NCBI RefSeq assembly: GCF_016097555.1
Contig: NC_054702.1
Location: 107,848,628 to 107,912,627, forward strand
Reading direction: 5' to 3'
From: Gigantopelta aegis
Lineage: Eukaryota; Mollusca; Gastropoda; Neomphalida; Peltospiridae
DNA length: 64,000 bases
Under the pieces are notes generated by a model that saw only the letters and a list, made by a program, of their open reading frames with translations, was not told the origin of the DNA and searched no databases. Positions 45,071-58,000 of the stretch are shown piece by piece. Each line of letters starts with the position of its first letter. Positions within the stretch are counted from its first letter, which is position 1. A program made the translations under genes and the position numbers.

Positions 45071-46268
45071 TTAAAGGAGGGGCAATTAAGGCACTTGGCC
45101 TGGTATGCATATTCAATGATATATAATGCACATTATTGCTTAATATCAACAAGTATAATTGTATAGTTAATTAATAAAATGGTTAAATGTGATGGCTATT
45201 ATATATAACGGGCGCAGCCATTTTGTACCATCCCAGTGAATACGCCCTCTGGCGAGCTGGTGGTTACGTAATACCTAACGTGTCATGTCAGGAATTAGTC
45301 TTCGAACTGAAGAAACAAAATATACCTGATTTTTGCGGATGCATCGCAATGTTCTGTAATAATATCCACCCTAGTAAGCCAGCATCAATTATATATTATT
45401 TTTCAATATAAAATAAACCACCATTGTTAAAGTGTTGAAATAACTGTATTATGTTTCGTACATAAATTAACCCATGTACTGAAACAATAATCAGAGCGTT
45501 TTCTTGGTTAATTGATCTTTTCTTTCCGTGACCTGTACCTGTGGTTCCTGACTGGCAAGTGTATATTTAGACAGTCCCCAGACACTGTGTCTAGACACAC
45601 TAAAAAGACATGCCTCTTTTATGAAGAACACAGGGTATGGTGTGATAACAGCATGGATACACCTCAAATCGTAATGGACATTACCAACCCCCCTGTTTTA
45701 TTGCTGTAATTCTGTAAAACCCTTCATTAAGTAGACTTTCCCATCTAAAATCACAAACTGATCAATTACGTCGTCCCAAAGAAAAAAAAAGTATCACTTG
45801 GGTATCGTGAGTGGTCGTTTTTGCTCGAAAGTGCCCTACCAATAGGCCTAATAGCATACATTTTTTCTTTGGATTTTAATTTTTTTTAAATACTATAACT
45901 CCATTTCATTCTATTGATGCAACCTGAAATATATTTAGTTAAATAATTTATTATACTATCAAGTCATTTATGTTGTCTTAAAAGTCAGGTTGATGAAAGC
46001 GAAGCGCCTTGTCGTAAATTAGAGCGTTTGTTTACACTGTGCATAGAGGAGATGGACGAAGTTGACTTCACTTTGCCCCAAGCTATACCACCGGACGTGA
46101 CAAAAACGAAACAAAATGGCTGCCCCCAGTTAGCAGGAATAATCATGTTTTTTTATTAACTCTAAAATTACGCGTTTTTCATTTGTTAAAGTGTCAGTAT
46201 GTCTTGGTGGTCCAGGTATGCATCTTTCCATCACATAAGGCTCTTGTTTGAGGTGACCCTACCTTTAA
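45071..46268 (+). mobile_element. TTAA-bounded non-autonomous element, copy 1
   Basis: Begins TTAAAGGAGGGGCAA and ends GACCCTACCTTTAA, so it is bounded by TTAA with short inverted termini (AGGWRGGG-type), as in piggyBac-like insertions. Contains a 62-codon frame with ELVFELKKQNIPDFC and NNIHPSKPASIIYYFSI. A related inverted copy is at 60725-61792. No transposase motif seen. Confidence 0.65.
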
Positions 46269-46439
46269 ATTTGGCCCTAAATGATGGATGTGGGTTAGTC
46301 ACAGGCTACTTTAAAATATTTCTCACTGAATTTTTTTTTTTATGTTGATGTAATGTAATGTACCATTTCACTCTATAGCTTGCCAAATGTTTACTTGTCA
46401 ATTTCAAAACTGCTAGCAAAATTCATTATTGCTATGTTT

Positions 46440-46512
46440 GTTACTGTTGACTATTTTGTGGGGTGTTTTTTGGGGGGTGGGGGGGGGGTTGGGAGGGGGT
46501 GGGGGAGGTGTG
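46440..46512. repeat. G-rich tract with quadruplex potential
   Basis: Several runs of 4-10 G separated by short T or A spacers (GGGGTG, GGGGGGTGGGG, GGGAGGGGGTGGGGG), about 0.9 kb before the SLC46-like start codon. Confidence 0.7.
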
Positions 46513-47341
46513 GAATGGGAAAATAATTACTGTGCAGGTTGAGATATGTCTAACAATCCTTCAAAGGAGTGAAAATCCTCTTGACAAACTAAGGATTTGT
46601 CTTGTGAAGTGGCAGTCCTCTCAGTCACGAAGTACCCAAGAGTGATTCATAACAAGTCACAACCTTCACAAAACATTAATTGCCTTGGACTTTGCATTTT
46701 ATAGAGATAAAGCATATGTGAATGGTTTTGTTTACATTTAACAGTTTAAACATCAAAAAAACAAAAACAAAAAAAAACAAAAAACCCCACATTTTAATAA
46801 TTTATCATAATCGCATCATCATCAATGGCATTATCATCATCATCATTATTATTATTATTATCGATGATGATGCTGATGATAATAGTAGTAATGATGTAAT
46901 TGGTACACCTTTTTTTTTTTTTTTACTTGGCCCTAATGCTTCACCGTACGTCAGTACAAACGCAACCTTTTACGACAGAGTAATGTCCCTTGAATTGAGT
47001 AAGCTGGCACCGTCTGTCATTTGGTTTTTAAATAAGTAGGTAGGCTGCAGCATAAGTTAGGATTCGATGTCATGCAATAACTGATATCGATTTGAAACTG
47101 CTAAATAGAATATTGAAGTTATGACGTAAGCATGTATCGTGCTTACTCTTTTTTAAATGGTAATTATTTCAATCTGCATGGCAGGGGTTGAAATATTTAG
47201 CCATTGTTAGCCATTCTCGATAACGCTCGGCGAGACAGTTGTCTGGGTCGTTCCCACCTCGATAAAGAGTTGAAAACTGATAATGTGTTTTCTACTTTCA
47301 ACGATATTTCTAAGGTGATAGTTATCTGCCAAAGGACTGAC

Positions 47342-48206
47342 ATGGCTATTCATTACACTATACACATTGGAGGATATGCCTTTGACACTAGCCTCATCAC
47401 TATTGAGCCAGTACTGTTCTTGTACATGGTGGCATCATATCTTAACTTCCCAATCCTACAGGCTCTCATGTATGAGAAGGTGTGCACTGACAAGTACAAC
47501 TCGTCCTTCTGTCATCAGTTGAAAAATGCTACATTTCAAGACGAACACAAGACCGAAGACACATACCTCCAGTCAGAGACATCTTTCTGGATTCTCAAGA
47601 GCAACATAGCATTAATGATTCCATCCTGTTTTACTGTTTTATTCTTCACTGGGACATGGGGTGACAAGGTTGGGAGGAAACTTCCAATCATTTTGCCTAT
47701 TATTGGATGTCTGGTTTACACAGTGGGAAATCTGATCAGCTCTGTTTATATGACAATCTCCATCAACTGTCTGATGATTGGTATTGTTGTGAATGGTCTG
47801 TGTGGTGGGTACATTGGTGTACTGATGGCTGTGTACAGCTACGTCACTCATGTAGCCACTGACCAGAACAAGACCATTAGAGTTGCAATCTTGGAAGCGA
47901 TGACCTCCCTTGCAGGGACACTTGGTGTTTTTGTGTCAGGAATCATGCTGGAAAAGACGAGTTACGTTTTTGTTTTTTCTTTCAACTGCATTGTATTGTT
48001 CATTGCCTTGTTGTATTCTGTGTTGTGGGTGGAAGATATCAGTGCAGACAATCCAGGGCGTGGTGATAAAGGAATCTTTCGATACTGGTTTCGTGATTCC
48101 CTTGTGGAGACCTGGAATTGTGTCAGAACACCAAGATCTGAGAAAAAGGTTCTGTATGTGTCACTGATGATGATTACAATGGTGATTTTGATGGCTGGAA
48201 CATCAG
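47342..48206 (+). CDS. SLC46-like exon 1 (N-terminal half)
   Basis: Encodes helices 1-6, the cytosolic loop and the start of helix 7 (YVSLMMITMVILMAGTSG). Donor CATCAG|GTATGT, phase 1. The reading frame is open from TTG at 47204, but the first ATG is 47342. An acceptor-like gcatggcag ends at 47184, so an upstream UTR exon is possible. Confidence 0.93.
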
Positions 48207-51200
48207 GTATGTACATATCAAATTGTTATACAATAGCACTGCCCCAAATAGCATCAATCAAGTGGTTACATAATTCATGGTTACTAGGAGCATATACAGG
48301 AATTTTAGCAGGGTCTCTAGACTGGCGAACAAATAGTAGAGGTGAGTTGAGTCATACTTTCCCAGAAAATATATTGAGAAAAAGAAAAAAATTGGCTTGA
48401 GCAGGGAGGGGTTTTGTCCATGCACGGTTACACCAGTATTGGTTAATGAGTAACAGACTACCGATGGCCAACGCAAGTGAGCAGCAGTGTCCAAATGAAA
48501 TCATGGTGGATCAACAATGAAACCACTGAAGATTCACCACTGAACCACAAGTAGTATATGCTATCTATATTCTAGTACCATTTTGTGAATCTGTATAAAT
48601 AATGCGAATGAGAATTTGTGACAGATGTGTTAAACAATATAATCACCAGTCTGTTTTGTTTGTATATCATTTCAGGGGTCGAAATAGGAAGTAAAATATG
48701 TCCTGCTAATGAAAATATATGACCTGTTGGGAACAGTATTGGGTGAGGGAAGATTTGGTATAATGTGTGAAATGTATTTTTGAGCATTATGAAATTAACA
48801 TGTGGTAACATAGGGCTTCTAGATTATGGTAGCCCCACTCCCATGGCTAGTGATATTCAATGTTGGGCTAGTAAATAAATACTATTGCCATGCCGGACGG
48901 CTAGTGATATTTTTGTGTGAAGTGTTGCAGTTAAGTCTATTTTGTAAATATGAATATCCTACCCCAATCCCAACCTCCCAATCTTAGTGTTTTTAAGCTC
49001 CATCTTCTTCTTTAGGTGATATATTTGATTATTACTAAGTAACATTGTATTAACTTAAAGTAAAGTAAGGCTAGTGAATTTTTAATTGTGACTAGTAAAT
49101 TTTAAAATTACTGGTCCCATGGCTAGTGGATTTTATAAAAATTCTAGAACCCTGCTGGTAACAGAATCATATACACCGTGAAACCGGATCACACTGGGAA
49201 TCGATTTAGACAAGATCCGTAGTTTAGAGGAGCACATTTTAGAATTTTGAAAAATCAAGGCCATGAAACTTTGCCAGTTTTGCCAGGATTCCGGTTTATT
49301 TAGGGTCCCCCATTGGGCTATTTCTCGCTCCAGCCAGTGCACCACGATTGGTATATCAAAGGTTGTGGGATGGTGCATATAAAAGATCCCTTGCTGCTAA
49401 TCGAAAAGAGTAGCTCATGAAGTGGCGACAGTGGGTTTCCTCTCTCAATATCTGTGTGGTCCTTAACCATATGTGCGACGCCATAAAACCGTAAATGAAA
49501 TGTGTTGAGTCGTTAAATAAAACATTTCATTCCTTCCTTGTTCAGGGTTCAGTTCATGTATGTATATGTCTAGTCGTCCATCAATATTTTAACAAAGTTT
49601 AAATAACTTAAAAATATAATACAAACAAAGAAAACAGATAGTCACATGAATAAGCCATTGTTTCCATGCTGTTCAATGTTTTGTAATTTTAGGTCGTACA
49701 AAGTATTTCGCATGGGTGTGAGACTTTAATGGATTTTATACTTTTGTCAATGAGTGCTAATAAATTATGATATCACAAGACACGAAGTGGGTATTCTTTT
49801 TATCATCCATTATCATTCTTTTCATTTGCAACAGTTGTAAACAATGTCAGTAATGTGGGTTGAATGTCAGCGGTAGACTTGTTAACTAGCAGAACGGCAG
49901 TGGCGTGACGTCACTAATGGTAGGTTTAGCGCTGAAACAAACACAGTGACGTAACAAAACATTGTCTTGTGATTAAAATTTGACCAATCAAATTATAGTG
50001 CCAGCGATATCTCCTACCAAAGCCTTTAATGGATGATAATATCTGATATTTACAAAGTTTTAAAACATATATGAGCTGTCACATGCGAAAACCTACAACT
50101 TAGCATGATGTCAGAAATCGAGTAAACACGGCTCAAAGTTTGACGTCACATGTAAACGCGGAAGTAAAAGTTGACATTCTGTTTGCGTCGTTTGTTTTGA
50201 AAGATTTAGAAGATGACATCTTCTTCTTTACATGAAGATCGGTTTGAAGTAAACATATATCTGTATGTACAATAGTGTTTGGTTACTACTTTGTACCTGA
50301 GAACATTGGTCGAGATCGTTAGCGATACCATCAGTACTTTGATACACATTTACAAGCATAGGGAGAAGTCCTATATATCGATATGGTATGCATGTATTAC
50401 ACGTTTTTATAACATACATGATTATACATAACATAAAATTCAGTAACCAATCCAGAGTGGTAGACCCATGCAACCCAATATGATCCTAATTTGATGTTTG
50501 GTCTAACTTATGAATATTGTATGTAACTTCAGGCCTGTAGCCAGCATGATTAGTTTGTGTGTGGGGGGTGGGGTGGTGGATCGATATTTCATGTAAATGG
50601 AACTCATCAAACGCGAGCGCCATAGGTGCAGAGCCGTAGATGGGGGGGGTGGGGGGGATCCCTAGATTTATATATATATACATACATTGGTACGACTGAA
50701 AACAATTGGTTTCTTGTCGTGGCTCTGTGACCAGGCCATTTTACATGCATACCACAACTTAATGCAACTTATTAACATATATTTTGCAACAAAGGTTTGT
50801 GTATTATTCTCGAGTGTAACCGGTATCATTGACTGACAAGGGGTCGAGAATAATACACAAACTTTTGTTGCGAAATATACGTTAACAAGTTGCATTAAGT
50901 TGTGGTATGCATGTGAAATGGCCTGGTCACAGAGCCATGACAAGAAACCATTTGTTTTCAGTCGTACCAATGTATTTATAATAAATGATGCATGGCATAC
51001 TTCTCACATCCCACAAACAGGATAGCATACACGACATCCTTTGATGGATCATTGGATGGGACGGGAAATAATCAAACGGGCCCACTGAGGAGGATCGAAC
51101 CTTCAGCAAATGGAACCTCAGACAAATGTTCTTGCTACGTTATCCCCGTCATTTGAGGACAAGGACTTTTATATGTAAAATCTGATTTGTTTTTCATTTG

Positions 51201-52060
51201 AGCGCAATTCTCAATCCTGCGTGGGGGGATTGTCCGATACCCCGATCCCCCCCCCCCCCCCCCCCCCCCAGCCACGGGCCTGACATGGTACTTAATATGT
51301 TTGCTTCAAACATTCAAACAAAGTACCTTATGACTGCGCATAATAAACCCTCACGAGTTTATAATAAAGAGACCATCCTGAGTTTGTAGCTATATTATCA
51401 AGCTGTCGGCTAGTCTAATCTGTTATAAGTAAAACTTACATCTTTCTTAGGTTAAATAATCTTGCTTCAAATTTAAATAGCTGTATATGTAATATAGTTA
51501 CATTTCTGACCATTCTCAGGTCAGTAGCAACCGAGAAGTCGGAGGGGGACTATAGCGCCACTTTTATAAACCTGGTTTAAAATATGGCTTTTGCCCCCCT
51601 CCCCCCCAATTAGACTGTGTCCCTCCACTACAGATTGTGCCCCCCCTCCCCCAACTCCAGATATAGTTCTTACGGGCCTGATTCTAATATTTTATATACC
51701 ATAGCTCAAATTTCATATGTATCATTTAATTTTATTCCAAATACCAAACAAAATTTTAAATAACTTGGTGAAAAGAAATCTTGACAAGAATTCTGAATGT
51801 ATTTATCTGTATAATGCTTTATAAATATTTAATACAATAAATATCTGCAAACATACATGTGCGCACACATTAATATTATTTCAGCCCATATCCGATATTT
51901 ATTGCATAAGAATCCGAACCGATGGTTTGTCAGGCGTTAACAAGCAAATATTTTTTATTTCGTGATAAGCAATAATTCAAAAAAAAATTGGGTTCCTTAC
52001 TGATAGAATAATTAATCATGGAGTTTTTTACATTCCTTTTGCATGGCCTCCCATTGTCTA

Positions 52061-52098
<38 letters not shown>

Positions 52099-55000
52099 CT
52101 TGTCCACAGGGTCCACAGGGTCTATTTTTGCAAGATCTCGCGTTAGTTCACGCTTTGCGTCCTCGAGTTACCCCGCAACGGGCACATGCGCAGTGGAATG
52201 GGATAAAAAGTTACCATCTTGAAAGTGGCCTGGGGCTTAAATACGGAAAATCCCGGTATAGAGTATTATTTTATTTAATGTCCAAAATTAAATAAAAAAA
52301 TTATTTTATAAAATAAATAAATCTTCAGCCGTCATTTTCATATATTTTCACACTCATTTCTCACTGTATTATATTATAGAAACATATGCCATGTAGAAAT
52401 TTGTATTTTCTGTTTTATTTTCTACAAACGGTATTTTAAAACATGGCTGCAATAAAGATCGAACTGAACACAGTTTAATTCTTAGTTAATATTATGCAGA
52501 AGGTAAACATCAAAATCCACTTGTTATTGATTTAGACTGTCAGCCATTTAAAAAAAAGAAAGAAAGAATAGTGATTTTCATTGCACAGGTTTTTTTTAGA
52601 GACTGTTGGGTCTCTTTTGTTTGGCCTCACCAAATAATCGCTTTCAGTATGTAGACAAAAATGACATGAATCATCGTGTCTAAATTTTAATTAAAATAGT
52701 GACTTCTGATTTTAATATTTCATGGAACTATATTTTGTTTAAAGTTATATTGTTTTATTATTAGAAAAAATTAAAATATTTTATTGTGTTTGTTTCAGAG
52801 AACTTTGAATTAAACTTTTATATCTCACATATAGTTTGCAAAATGTATAAAAATCAACTTATTGTACATTTGAATTTGTTTCATTCAGTCATGGTGTTTT
52901 AGTGTCATTTCTGGTTTGTTGTATAGTACCCATTTTCTTTGTTGTCTTTCTATATTTAGCTCTACCTTGCCTGCTCATGGCCAACGTCACTGTCACTATT
53001 AGTCTTTATCTTATTTTCTCAGCAGCATGCTTCTTATATGAATACGTTGTTTTCTAGCACTATTAGGAAAATAAATTAATTTTTCATCTTATAATTATCA
53101 TTTTGATTTTTGTGTATTACTAAATTAATAAAAAAAGTTTATTTAAATAAGTATGCATATTAAACATATCAAAGTAAAGTACAGGAGTTATACATAAAAG
53201 AAGACATCACCAATGTCAAAGCATACTTACCTGGTACGGGAGGTTACCATGATCCGCAAGGTGGTCCTCCCAGGGTGAGGCCTTTCCATTGCACTCCGGT
53301 TGGGCTGACCCCTGCGATCGCCCCAAATGTGGGCGACTCGAGTATGTAATTTTTTAGTGTGGGGGTCTGCGTTCGCGCTAACCCCTGAAATTCAATTTTA
53401 AAAAAAGTTTTAATAATTCATTCCTTCATTTATGTGTGAAAACATTATACATGAAAGTTTTTTTTCAAATGTATTTAATAAATAATAAAATGCTTGATCA
53501 ACATGTTACATATTTTCCAAAAGTCAAACTTCTTTTCCTACTGAATATACTTGTGTTGTGTGAAAATAAATCTAATTTCATGCTCTGAAAAAAAAAAGTA
53601 TGTATGTTTCAAATTTAATTATAAGCATTGTCTGGGGTTTTTTTTATGTTCATCTTGTTATCAAAAAATTATAATAATCTGCAAACGTATGTGTGAACGG
53701 CCCCGGTTAATGTTAAAGAGATAACAGATAATCTTTAATAATGTTTACTGATATAATGCATTTTATATTAATCATTTGATAAATATACTGCTCAACATAT
53801 ATTTTGAACCATGAAGATAAGTAAAATTTTGTTTTGTTTAACGAAACTATGCATGCTTATTGGCATGTGGTTCTGTAATAACCTTCACCTATGATCACAG
53901 AAAATAAGTCTTCAGAGTTGTGCTGATCCTATGCCTTGAAGATAATTTTCCCTCTCTCTAAATTGAAGGTTTCTTGCAATGTTCGATTCATCATTCATTT
54001 TGTACATTAGTATTATTTGGTGATTAGTGGCGAACACATTAAAGCTAGAAGATCTGGAATTAATGATCCTTAACAAACTTTGGCTCAGTCGGTTGAGTGC
54101 TCACGTAAGGTGCTTATGTTACAGGATTGAACCACCTCGATGTATCCATTCAGCTGATAGTTTTTTTTCACATTCCAACTAGTCAAAGGCCATGGTATGT
54201 GCTTTCCTGTCTTTGGGAAAGTGCATATAAAAGAATCCTTGCTGTATTAGGAAAAATGTAGGGGGTTTCCTGTGATGACTACATGTCAGAATTACTCAAT
54301 GTTTCACATCTAATAGCCGATGATTAATTGATCAGTGTGCTCTGGTAGTGTCGTTAAACAAAACAAACTTTAACTTTAACAAACTTTGAGTAGTGTACAG
54401 TAGTTTTTAAAATTTGTTGTTGAATTATTTTTGTCAATTTGTCTGGGGTTTTTATTATCCACTGATACTTAAATATTAATAATTATGTTTAATTTTTAAT
54501 CTTTGAAATATTTTATTTTTAAATTTTAATACATAAATTGTTTCATTTTAAAATTATACATGTAAATGCAGATCATTTCAACTTATTTTCGTGCTTATAG
54601 CCAATTAAGGTTCAAGCCCGCTATCCTGGGCAGACACCTCAGCTATCAGGGCTGTCTCTCCAGGGCAGTGGGTTAGTTGTTAGTTGTTATTGAGAGAAAA
54701 AAGTGTGTAGTTGTTTTACATCTATCCATTGAGTCATTAAAACTTGTGCTGGGTGGGAGCCAGTACTGGGTTGCAAACCCTGTACCTACCAGCCTTATGT
54801 CCGATGGCTTAACCACTACACCACCGATGCTGGTAAAAAATGCAGATCTATTGTCTCCGAAATGCTACAACATACTGCAAAGAGATCTGTATTACATTAA
54901 GCAGCCATCTGTCTTCACAGGCCATCTTATATTCTCTCGTTTCTAGAATGGTCTACATATCTTTAAAAATCGCTTGAGGTGGCTACTATGTATACAGGTG

Positions 55001-58000
55001 TGTCTGACTTGTTTAAAAATATAACTTAAGCAAAATACATATGTATATACAGTGTAACAACAAATATTTGAAATATAGAATAGCCATAAATGAATTTATT
55101 TGTTTTCTAATTATATTGGATAAGTTCACAAATTAAACAAAATATAAAACCCATATATATATATGTATTAATTTACTGCATCATGTACTAGTACCTCAAA
55201 ATCTTTACAAGACTGAGTCCACGTGGTTCGTACTGGTAGCCATGTAAATTACTTCAGACAGGTTTTCTTTGTTTGTGTTCTATATTTAGCTCTCGCGCGT
55301 CACTGTATACGACAAACAGCAGTTAATCCCCTTTGTGATGGCTAGTATATTTCACATTGAGGTTTTTATTTTCATTAATACCATTGCACCTGTTGCTCTA
55401 CTAACAAATATGTTCTCATCAATAATATGGAAAAGTATTTATTTATGCTATTATGCATTAAGAAACATATTTGTTCCTTAATGAATTAATGAAACAAGAA
55501 GATCTGGGTAATTATGCATATGCGGACACATCCAGATGAAATGGCAAATTGTTTTAATAAAAGAAGACATCACCAATGTCAAAGCATACTTACCTGGTAC
55601 GGGAGGTTACCATGATCCGCAAGGTGGTCCTCCCAGGGCGAGGCCTTTCCATTGCACTCCGGTTGGGCTGACCCCTGCGATCGCCCCAAATGTGGGCGAC
55701 TCGAGTACACAATTTTTTAGTGTGGGGGTCTGCGTTCGCGCTAACCCCTGAAATTCAATTTTAAAAAAAGTTTTTATAAATCATTACTTACCAGTATGTA
55801 TAAAAACATTGTTTTTTTAAATTTAATAAATGGTTACAATATTATAAAATGCTTGCTCAACATGTTACATATTTATCAAAGGTTGAAGTTCTTTACCTGA
55901 GAAATATATACTTACAAATCTAGATCTAAGTTCATGCTTGGAAAAATGTTTTGTGTCACTACTTACAGGGGTATGCTGTATTTACTGAAATAACCTTTAT
56001 GAGTAATTTATATTTCTGTTGAAATTAATAAATTGAGAAATAGTTTTTCTAATTTGCTGTTGGATTATTGTTTTGTGGTTGTTGTTTTGTTGTTGTTTTT
56101 TGCGTTTTACTATCTATTGATATTTCTTATGTTTAATTTTTAATGTTTAAAATAATAATAAAAAAATTAAATAATTTTTACATGTATATTTTCAGGTGTG
56201 ATGTTTAATTTGATCCTGTATTTTGTACATTCTTTGATATAAAAGTTGTACTGTATGTGTATACAGATCTACTTGTTTTATGTACATACAGGCCTACTGT
56301 TACTGTTTTCCTAAATGATCTAACATAGTACAAAGCAGCTACCTGTCTTAACAAGCCATCTGACTATTCTCCCAAATTATCAAGTACAGTGGCCTGTATT
56401 AAGCAATGACCCGTCCATACCTTTAAAGATCACTTACTTAAGTTGACTGTTTGAAACAGATTTGACTCCTTGGTTTATATGTAACTTAAGCAAGATTCAT
56501 ATGTGTATTGCTATGCATCAACAAATATATGAATTATAAAATAATCATAAATGTATTTTTCTTCTAATTATATTGTATTTTATAATATAAAACCCATATT
56601 TTGTTTTATAAAACCCATATGTTGATTTACTGCACCATGTACCTCAAAATCTATTCAAGACTGAGTCCCTATGATTCCTACTGGTAGCCATGTAAATTAC
56701 TTCAGACAGGTTTTCTTTGTTTGTGTTCTATATTTAGCTCTCGCGCGTCACTGTATACGACAAACAGCAGTTAATCCCCTTTGTGATGGCTAGTATATTT
56801 CACATTGAGGTTTTTATTTTCATTAATACCATTGCACCTGTTGCTCTACTAACAAATATGTTCTCATCAATAATATGGAAAAGTATTTATTTATGTTATT
56901 ATGCATTAAGAAACATATTTGTTCCTTAATGAATTAATGAAACAAGAAGATCTGGGTAATTATGCATATGCGGACACATCCAGATGAAATGGCAAATTGT
57001 TTTAATAAAAGAAGACATCACCAATGTCAAAGCATACTTACCTGGTACGGGAGGTTACCATGATCCGCAAGGTGGTCCTCCCAGGGCGAGGCCTTTCCAT
57101 TGCACTCCGGTTGGGTTGACCCCTGCGATCGCCCCAAATGTGGGCGACTCGAGTACACAATTTTTTAGTGTGGGGGTCTGCGTTCGCGCTAACCCCTGAA
57201 ATTCAATTTTAAAAAAGCTTAAATAATTTAAATTAAATTTGCATGTATCTACATGTAAAATATTATCAGTACATTTTAAAAGTACTGTAAGTATAGAATA
57301 TAACAAATAATTGTTGTTTCATACTCTGGTGTCCCTACCTGTGGTGATAATATTTTACTTCAAACCCTGGTGCCCCATCCTTAAAGCTAAAAGTAATGGC
57401 AAATACAGTCAATATATCATTGATTCACTTCTAGTAAAACAATCTATATTCCTTCTGATTATTTTTAAAAGATGCAGTCATGACTCTTCTTACAGTTTTA
57501 ATTATAATGAAATCACTTTTGTTTATGAATGTCTAATTTGTATGTAATTAATGGACTAGTGCAGTTAATGAATTTAAGATCACATCAAAACATATAATAC
57601 ATAAAATACAAATTTATGATACTACCTTTTCTAACCATTTCTTTTAGTATGCAAATGGTAAATGTGTGGGTTTTTTTTTTTTTTTTTATCAAAACCACCA
57701 AAATGTAATCTCATGAAAATAAAGAATTTCACAGAAGTATACTAACACTGGTACATGTAGTTAGACCTCATTACAACAACCATGTACGTTCCTGGGTCAC
57801 TTTGTCGTTATATCGAAATTGCTGGTGTATCGAATTGTCATGAGTTATCTCCATTGCCAAAATAACGTAACAAAAAATACTAATTAATACTAACTGGTTA
57901 ACTAAAGGCTTATTTGCAAAAGAAATACATGTCTACAGATTTTGCAGACATTGGTAGCTCGGACAGCATGTGACATGGTCAGTTCACTACAAGATCAAGG

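Larger units (their letters stand above)
54840..57216 (+). repeat. Tandem duplication carrying U1 copies 2 and 3
   Basis: DNA from about 54840 (GCAGATCTATTGTC) resembles DNA from about 56262 (ACAGATCTACTTG), and similarity continues through both U1 genes. The DNA after copy 1 also resembles that after copy 2 (ATGCTTGATCAACATGTTAC against ATGCTTGCTCAACATGTTAC), so the cluster arose by tandem duplication. The longer copy 1-2 spacer is largely explained by two SINEs inserted there (54083-54376, 54575-54837). Confidence 0.8.

Noticed and set aside
47204-47341. An N-terminal extension of the SLC46-like protein starting at TTG
   Set aside because: No ATG in that part of the frame, no family resemblance, and a good ATG at 47342 gives a normal N-terminus.
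47910-48216. Overlapping frames on both strands within SLC46-like exon 1
   Set aside because: Shadows of the real frame, which has clear MFS features.
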